A stretch of 64,000 nt of DNA from Planococcus citreus (GTDB lineage Bacteria > Bacillota > Bacilli > Bacillales_A > Planococcaceae): assembly GCF_003664125.1 (NCBI RefSeq), contig NZ_RCCP01000002.1, forward strand, positions 248,001-312,000. Reading direction: 5' to 3'. Position numbers and translations under genes: made by a program. This document shows positions 59,372 through 64,000 of this stretch, piece by piece; the first letter of the stretch is position 1; every line of letters begins with the position of its first letter. A model generated the notes under the pieces. It searched no databases, was not told the DNA's origin, and was given only the letters and a program-made list of their open reading frames with translations.

Positions 59372-60661
59372 TCAGTCGGTGAATTCGAACTCAAATTCAA
59401 GCAAACGGACCGTGTCGCCGTTTTCTGCCCCGCGCTCGCGAAGAGCATCATCAATGCCCATGCCGCGCATTTGGCGGGCGAATCGGCGAATCGAATCTTC
59501 ACGAGAGAAGTCGGTCATCTTGAACATCCGCTCGATTGCGTATCCGGAAAGGACAAAAGCACCATCCGGGTCGCGTGAGATATCGAATCCGTCGCCTTGC
59601 AATTCGTGCTTGTAAAGAACCGTATCCGCTGCATCCGGATCTGCCTCGTCTTCCATCGGGAATTCAGGCGTCACTTCAAGCAAGTCGGCTACCGCAAACA
59701 TCAGGTTGTTCAAACCTTTTCTCGACAACGCGGAAATCGGGAACACTTTCGCGTCTTCCGGCAATTTCTTGCGGAACTCTTCCAAGTTTTCTTCCGCATC
59801 CGGCATGTCCATCTTGTTCGCCACAATCAATTGTGGGCGTTCAGTCAAGCGCATATTGTATTGCTTCAGTTCTTCGTTGATGGTCACGTAATCCTCATAA
59901 GGATCGCGGCCTTCCATACCCGACATATCAATGATGTGGACAATGACGCGCGTCCGTTCGATATGGCGCAGGAATTGATGGCCAAGGCCGATTCCTTCGT
60001 GTGCGCCTTCGATCAATCCTGGCAAATCGGCCATGACGAAGCTGCGCTGGTCTTCTGTTTGGACCATTCCGAGATTCGGGACGATCGTCGTGAAATGATA
60101 CGCGCCGATTTTCGGTTTAGCCGCAGTAACGACTGACAAAAGCGTCGATTTCCCGACACTCGGGAAGCCGACCAGGCCGACATCCGCCAATACTTTCAAT
60201 TCCAGGATGACATTGCGCTCTAAGCCTGGTTCGCCTTTTTCCGAAAGTTCAGGAGCCGGGTTTTGAGGCGTCGCAAAACGTGAGTTTCCGCGTCCGCCGC
60301 GCCCACCGCGTGCGATGACTGCGGATTGGCCCTCTTCGACCAAATCGGCAATCGTTTCGCCAGTTTCTGCGTCTTTGACGACAGTGCCCGGTGGAACTTT
60401 GATGATCGTGTCATGCGCTTTTGCGCCGTGTTGGTTTTTGCTCATGCCGTGCGTCCCGCGCTCAGCTTTAAAGATCCGTTTGAAACGGAAATCCATTAGC
60501 GTGCGCAAGCCTTCATCGACTTGGAAGACGATATCAGCGCCTTTCCCTCCGTCGCCTCCGGCTGGCCCGCCGTTCGGTACATATTTTTCGCGGCGGAATG
60601 CTACCATGCCATCCCCGCCGTCGCCACCTTTTACATATACTTTTACGTGATCGACAAACAT
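59372..60661 (-). CDS. obg: GTPase ObgE/CgtA
   Basis: Large-subunit assembly and stress-linked GTPase of 429 residues. The glycine-rich Obg fold [18 protein letters not shown] (1-158) precedes the G domain with G1 GFPSVGKST near 166, G3 [10 protein letters not shown] near 212 and G4 NKMDMP near 283. The C-terminal OCT domain is about 350-425. I use the ATG at 60661, with GGAGG upstream. The gene starts directly at the spo0B end, as in Bacillus. Confidence 0.98.
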   Translation of the reverse strand: MFVDHVKVYVKGGDGGDGMVAFRREKYVPNGGPAGGDGGKGADIVFQVDEGLRTLMDFRFKRIFKAERGTHGMSKNQHGAKAHDTIIKVPPGTVVKDAETGETIADLVEEGQSAVIARGGRGGRGNSRFATPQNPAPELSEKGEPGLERNVILELKVLADVGLVGFPSVGKSTLLSVVTAAKPKIGAYHFTTIVPNLGMVQTEDQRSFVMADLPGLIEGAHEGIGLGHQFLRHIERTRVIVHIIDMSGMEGRDPYEDYVTINEELKQYNMRLTERPQLIVANKMDMPDAEENLEEFRKKLPEDAKVFPISALSRKGLNNLMFAVADLLEVTPEFPMEDEADPDAADTVLYKHELQGDGFDISRDPDGAFVLSGYAIERMFKMTDFSREDSIRRFARQMRGMGIDDALRERGAENGDTVRLLEFEFEFTD

Positions 60662-60662
60662 A

Positions 60663-61176
60663 TTATCCCTCCATCTGTGCGTGGATCTCAACTTTCGAGC
60701 GATCCGATCCGCACGCTTTACCAATTGCTAATTGCGGTGAATCCAAAATCAGTGATGACCAGTCGCCGGGACCTGACAGTTCCAGCGAAAACCGGCCGTC
60801 CGCTTCCATTATGTGCAGCTCTACCGGATATGGCCAGGCGTCGGAAAACGCTTTTTTTTGCATTGTCCGCAAATGTTTCGAGCCAGCTGCAGAGCACCGC
60901 ATCCAATTCGCGCGGCGCCCGCTCGGCTTCACAAAAAACCGCGAGGCGCAATTCCGGAAAACGCCAGCCGGCCGTCAATAGCCACTCTTCCGTTTCAGGC
61001 ATAGAGAGAGCCGACAGCCGGCTTTGGTGCATAGCCGCTTCGGCATACGTACGAATGAGCGCTTGGGCTCTGTCTGTGCGCCCCAAATCCAAATTCAATT
61101 TGATCATCTGCAGCTCATTCAAAAAATCATGGCGCGCATGCCGAAGCGATTGTGCCACCGTTAGCCTGTCGTCCAT
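60663..61176 (-). pseudogene. spo0B: Spo0B-like phosphotransferase, frameshifted
   Basis: The position between rpmA and obg is that of spo0B, the sporulation phosphorelay transferase. The first frame (MDDRLTVAQSLRHARHDFLNELQ) carries the four-helix-bundle His motif HDFLN that accepts phosphate. At an A8 tract (60852-60859 on the plus strand as T8) the frame shifts. Removing one A continues NAKKAFSDAWPYPVELHIMEADGRF to the stop at 60663, giving about 170 residues. As written, the first frame ends at 60718 with an unrelated tail. AAGGA precedes the ATG at 61176. Confidence 0.8.
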
Positions 61177-61264
61177 AATGCACTTCCTTTTCACACACTT
61201 TTAGCCATTATACCAAGTTTCCGGCCGGATTTCCCGGCGCGGGTTTTGGCTAGTCTTGTTTCAA

Positions 61265-61301
61265 AAGAAAAAGGACTGCGAAAGCAGCCCTTTTCGTTTT
61301 T
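61265..61301 (-). terminator. rpmA terminator
   Basis: AAAAGGGCTGC / GCAGTCCTTTT (one G-T pair) with a TTTC loop, followed by TCTTTTG on the minus strand, after rplU-prp-rpmA. Confidence 0.8.
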
Positions 61302-61303
61302 TA

Positions 61304-61606
<303 letters not shown>

Positions 61607-61936
61607 CTAAGCTGTGAAGGTTATTTTTATAAAGTCTGCATATTCATGTTCAATCGTTTCCAGAGAAATGACCATAGCGCGTACAAGCAGTTGAACCTGC
61701 TCATCCGTCTCTTTGTCCATGTTCTCCGGAAAGGCGATTTTCAAAAAACCGCTATCCGCCTGTTCGATGTCCGGTTCAATTCCCGTCAATTCCATAATGG
61801 CGTTCACTGCCCCGAAGGAAACAGCTGAAGCCCCGGCACATACCAGATCCTTGCCGTGTTCGGCAAAATCCGCATGTCCCGACATTTCAAAGCCTTTAAT
61901 ATAGCTGCCGGTTTGATGAATAGTCACCCGGATCAT
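61607..61936 (-). CDS. prp: Ribosomal-processing cysteine protease Prp (YsxB)
   Basis: Cysteine protease of 109 residues that cleaves the L27 N-terminal extension. The catalytic His is at 21 (SGHADFAEHG) and Cys at 33 (DLVCAGASAVSFGAVNA). It lies between rplU and rpmA with almost no spacing, next to its substrate gene. Confidence 0.96.
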   Translation of the reverse strand: MIRVTIHQTGSYIKGFEMSGHADFAEHGKDLVCAGASAVSFGAVNAIMELTGIEPDIEQADSGFLKIAFPENMDKETDEQVQLLVRAMVISLETIEHEYADFIKITFTA

Positions 61937-61938
61937 TT

Positions 61939-62247
61939 TTACAGGTTGATTGCATCAACAGTCAATTTCGTGAATGGCTGACGATGACCTTGTTTTTTGT
62001 GGTAGTTCTTTTTCGCTTTGTATTTGAAGACAGTGATTTTCTTGCCGCGGCCCTGTTTTTCAACTTTCGCTGTAACAGTTGCTCCTTCTACGAAAGGAAC
62101 ACCCACTTTAGTATCGTCTCCACCTACAAATAGAACTTTGTCAAATGTTACTGTGTCACCAGCTTCTGCGTTCACTTTCTCAACGTAGATCTCTTGGCCA
62201 GCTTCCACTTTGATTTGTTTTCCACCAGTTTCAATAATTGCGTACAT
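61939..62247 (-). CDS. rplU: 50S ribosomal protein L21
   Basis: A 102-residue rRNA-binding protein: [18 protein letters not shown] start, [21 protein letters not shown] near 75-95 and [10 protein letters not shown] end. It is the first gene of rplU-prp-rpmA and is preceded by a leader RNA and a sigma-A promoter. Confidence 0.98.
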   Translation of the reverse strand: MYAIIETGGKQIKVEAGQEIYVEKVNAEAGDTVTFDKVLFVGGDDTKVGVPFVEGATVTAKVEKQGRGKKITVFKYKAKKNYHKKQGHRQPFTKLTVDAINL

Positions 62248-62249
62248 AT

Positions 62250-62350
62250 CCTTGCACCTCCTCTTAGACTAAGACTCGCCTATCCAGGTGATCTCGCGAT
62301 GCTTTAAGACCTGGTTCGAGCGGTTGTAGCACGGGTGCGCTACAAACATA
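62250..62350 (-). ncRNA. L21 leader region (5' UTR of rplU)
   Basis: About 100 nt of structured leader between promoter and rplU. On the minus strand it contains GTAGCGCACCCGTGCTAC (a hairpin), then CACCTGG / CCAGGT complementary arms, and ends GAGTCTTAGTCTAAGAGGAGGTG. This agrees in place and general form with the L21 leader that binds ribosomal protein in Bacillales; a covariance-model match was not run. Confidence 0.65.
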
Positions 62351-62358
62351 ACATTAGA

Positions 62359-62388
62359 ATAATATCATGCGGGAGAGACCCGCGTCAA
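62359..62388 (-). promoter_or_regulatory. rplU promoter with an inverted repeat in its spacer
   Basis: TTGACG (62383-62388), an 18-bp spacer and TATTAT (62359-62364) on the minus strand. A perfect GCGGG-AGAGA-CCCGC inverted repeat (62369-62383) fills the spacer and touches the -35. It may be an operator or a structure left by an earlier terminator. Confidence 0.75.
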
Positions 62389-62567
62389 CAGAGAACTGAA
62401 AAGAGTTGGTGATGTGTGCTTTTCACTTTTGGGATTGTGGTTAAAGGAATTAAATATCCCTACTTTACTAGTTTGTGACTTTCAGGATGAAGAGTATGGC
62501 AATGTTGCTTGTGTTCGATTTCATTTCACTTTTGAAAGGCGCCTCCCTGCTTTGGGTTGGCCTCTCA

Positions 62568-62598
62568 CAATGAGCCAGAAAGAACATCTGTCTCATTG
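62568..62598. repeat. Hairpin in tandem copy 1
   Basis: CAATGAG pairs with CTCATTG, and after one mismatch CAGA pairs with TCTG around a seven-base loop AAGAACA. Confidence 0.8.
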
Positions 62599-62810
62599 CT
62601 TCGGCTCACCCTTGGCGCTGGTCGGCTTAGATATTTCATTGGTTCTTGTTTGTTAAGATAGATCTGCTTTTATAGTTAGTTGCCGGCTAGTGGGGGAATC
62701 GCTTCCCTATAGTTTGCATGAGTTGAATAGTGAGGTATGCGGAGAGATTCTTTGTGTTCGAGCTTTCGTCATTATAGAATTCCGCCTCCCTGCTTTGGAT
62801 TGGCCTCTTG

Positions 62811-62841
62811 CCATAAGCCAAGAAGAACGCTTGTCTTACGG
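62811..62841. repeat. Hairpin in tandem copy 2
   Basis: CCATAAG pairs with CTTACGG (one A-C mismatch), and CAAG pairs with CTTG around loop AAGAACG. It matches the copy 1 hairpin position for position, with changed but still paired bases. Confidence 0.8.
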
Positions 62842-63229
62842 CATCGGCTCACGCTGGGCGCTGGTCGGCTTAGAGATTTCATTGATTCATGTTTGTTTAG
62901 ATAGATCTACTTCTATAGGTAGTTGCCGGCTAGTGGAGGAATCGCTTCCCTGTCATGATGTGTGCTTTGCGAGATCCAATTTGAGCGGTGTTATGACTGA
63001 GAGAATACGTGTCATTTTGGAATATTGGCTCATGATTTAGGGTTTCTGCCATTGCTAGACTTCTTGCCATGCTTTCCGTCATAGAAAAAAGACTATGCAT
63101 TTTGTTGGTTTAGCACTAACAAGATTCTACGTTTATAAAAATCCCTGTTTAAACAATATGTTATGAATTGTTAACTATATCTCTTACTTTAAACCGACAG
63201 TGAGGTTGTAAAGATCCCGCTTACAACAA

Positions 63230-63356
63230 TGGCTGGAGCGCAGGACGGTGACTCCTGAGGGATCAGTGGGTTTGAGAGACCCCGCAGGAGCGTGTTCTTT
63301 GCGACGAGGAGGCTCGATTCCCACCCCTCAGCATCCGCCCGGAGCGCAAGCCATCC
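63230..63356 (+). repeat. Dispersed GC-rich repeat, copy D
   Basis: GACTCCTGAGGGATCA, GGGTTTGAGAGACCCCGCAGG, GACGAGGAGGCTCGATTCCC and CCTCAGCATCCGCCCGGAGCGC, closely matching copy A. It is bounded by ATGGCT / AGCCAT and two GGAGCGCA sequences. Confidence 0.85.
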
Positions 63357-63387
63357 ACTACACTTCTTCTTTATTAAATTCTACAAA

Positions 63388-63421
63388 ACAAAAAACGCCA
63401 CCGCAAATGCAGTGGCGTTTC
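63388..63421 (-). terminator. minD terminator
   Basis: AAACGCCACTGCA / TGCGGTGGCGTTT (one wobble) with a short loop and TTTTTTGTTTTG on the minus strand. Confidence 0.9.
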
Positions 63422-63433
63422 TACTATAGAACT

Positions 63434-64000
63434 TTATTTGCTTGAGAAAATGGATTTGAGTTTGCCGAACATGCCGGGTTTTGGCTTGTCCATGGTCATA
63501 AGTGGAACCGATTCACCTAGCAGGCGGCGCGCTATATTGCGGTAGCCGAGTGCTGCAGGGTTCGATGGGTCCATGACAACCGGTTCACCTTTGTTCGAGC
63601 TCGAAATGACGCGTTCGTCATCTGGCACGATGCCGAGCAGGTCAATCGACAAATGCGTCGTGATCTCGTTGACATCAAGCGCGTCTCCTGCTTCCATCAA
63701 ATGCGGGCGGATGCGGTTGATGATGAGTTTCGGCGCTTCGAGGTTTTCTTCCAGTTCCAGCAAACCGATAATGCGGTCAGCATCACGCACTGCGGAGATT
63801 TCCGGAGTCGTGATGACGATCGCGCGATCTGCACCGGCGACAGCATTTTTATAGCCTTGTTCAATGCCGGCCGGGCAATCGATGATGATGAAATCGTAGT
63901 CCGCTTTCATCCCTTCGATCAATTCTTTCATCTGCTCCGGATTGACGTCATTTTTATCGGCCGTCTGTGCTGCCGGAAGCAGGAATAATTTGTCTTCAAA
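63434..64000 (-). CDS. minD: Septum site-determining ATPase MinD (5' end outside window)
   Basis: Membrane-cycling ATPase that, with MinC, blocks division away from midcell. The visible 188 residues run to the true stop. They include DYDFIIIDCPAGIEQGYKNA (switch II region), ITTPEISAVRDADRIIGLL, INRIRPHL, and the C-terminal amphipathic membrane-targeting helix GMFGKLKSIFSS. The N-terminal Walker A lies beyond position 64000. The frame is open through the window end. Confidence 0.96.
   Translation of the reverse strand, partial: FEDKLFLLPAAQTADKNDVNPEQMKELIEGMKADYDFIIIDCPAGIEQGYKNAVAGADRAIVITTPEISAVRDADRIIGLLELEENLEAPKLIINRIRPHLMEAGDALDVNEITTHLSIDLLGIVPDDERVISSSNKGEPVVMDPSNPAALGYRNIARRLLGESVPLMTMDKPKPGMFGKLKSIFSSK

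Larger units (their letters stand above)
62500..62958 (+). repeat. Tandem duplication, unit about 243 bp
   Basis: Positions p and p+243 align over about 200 bp: GCCTCCCTGCTTTGG at 62541 and 62784, GCGCTGGTCGGCTTAG at 62616 and 62859, GTTTGTTAAGATAG versus GTTTGTTTAGATAG at 62648 and 62891, and AGTTGCCGGCTAGTGG at 62678 and 62921. The copies have diverged (roughly 80 percent by eye), so the duplication is not recent. Confidence 0.85.
62389..63433. other. Repeat-filled non-coding region between rplU and minD
   Basis: About 1 kb without a credible gene. It contains a roughly 243-bp tandem duplication, a 12-bp direct repeat GATGTGTGCTTT at 62411-62422 and 62957-62968, dispersed repeat copy D and the minD terminator. 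Short open frames on the plus strand are copies of the duplicated unit. In B. subtilis spoIVFA and spoIVFB lie here. Confidence 0.8.

Noticed and set aside
60663-60932. Separate 89-codon gene at the 3' end of the spo0B locus
   Set aside because: Its N-terminal third is the out-of-frame copy of Spo0B codons. Only the part after the A8 tract looks Spo0B-like, so it is the second half of a shifted gene.
62414-63040. Two plus-strand open frames of 80 and 116 codons in the rplU-minD gap
   Set aside because: They resemble only each other because they cover the two tandem units. They lack ribosome sites, and the sequence shows paired base changes in stems rather than codon-type variation.

Overview
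The window reads as a chromosomal core segment of a low-to-moderate-GC Gram-positive bacterium of the Bacillales. Protein sequences and gene order most resemble the Planococcaceae (Planococcus/Planomicrobium type). That placement is inferred from protein similarity recalled from memory, the B. subtilis-like gene order, and the absence of sporulation genes at positions where Bacillus carries them. Almost all genes lie on the minus strand. I saw no rRNA, tRNA, insertion sequence, prophage or CRISPR array.

Layout (plus-strand coordinates, genes mostly read right to left). 1-4277: heat-shock operon hrcA-grpE-dnaK-dnaJ with a sigma-A promoter and CIRCE operator. 4289-7317: hemW and lepA. 7430-9279: rpsT, holA and the 44-residue yqzM. 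9277-12852: competence operon comEA-comEB-comEC. 12887-17850: a tightly overlapping cluster yqeG-yqeH-aroE-yhbY-nadD-yqeK-rsfS-yqeM (ribosome assembly, NAD synthesis, shikimate). 17890-19324: divergent psd/pssA for phosphatidylethanolamine. 19349-24355: mtnN, yrrS, greA, udk, yrrM, mltG, yrzB. 24369-28066: ruvX, ireB-type yrzL and alaS with a T-box leader. 28073-33910: recD2, yrrB, mnmA, yrvO, cymR. 34048-39887: rarA, tcdA, 6S RNA, aspS and hisS behind a second T-box. 39956-46865: SH3-amidase, dtd, rel, an unusual beta-helix gene, apt. 46858-53171: recJ, lapA-like, secDF, comN, yajC. 53212-57074: tgt-queA-ruvB-ruvA. 57378-59355: nadR, pheA, pheB. 59372-62388: obg, a broken spo0B, rpmA, prp, rplU and its leader. 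62389-63433: about 1 kb of non-coding repeats. 63434-64000: minD, cut by the window end.

Functional links: hisS-aspS and alaS are charged-tRNA controlled. yrvO and mnmA form a tRNA-thiolation pair beside the cysteine regulator cymR. yajC, secDF and comN sit with queuosine and Holliday-junction genes. Prp is placed between rplU and rpmA because it trims the L27 N-terminus. comN, known in B. subtilis as a post-transcriptional regulator of comE, shares the window with the comE operon.

The less ordinary content is: (i) single-base poly-A frameshifts in mltG and spo0B; (ii) repeat-filled gaps at places where B. subtilis has sporulation genes; (iii) a roughly 243-bp tandem duplication whose internal hairpin shows compensatory base changes; (iv) four copies of a dispersed palindromic repeat; (v) a pectate-lyase-like beta-helix gene between rel and apt; and (vi) comEA and comEC reading frames without a credible ATG start. 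I did not find a clear new multi-gene system.
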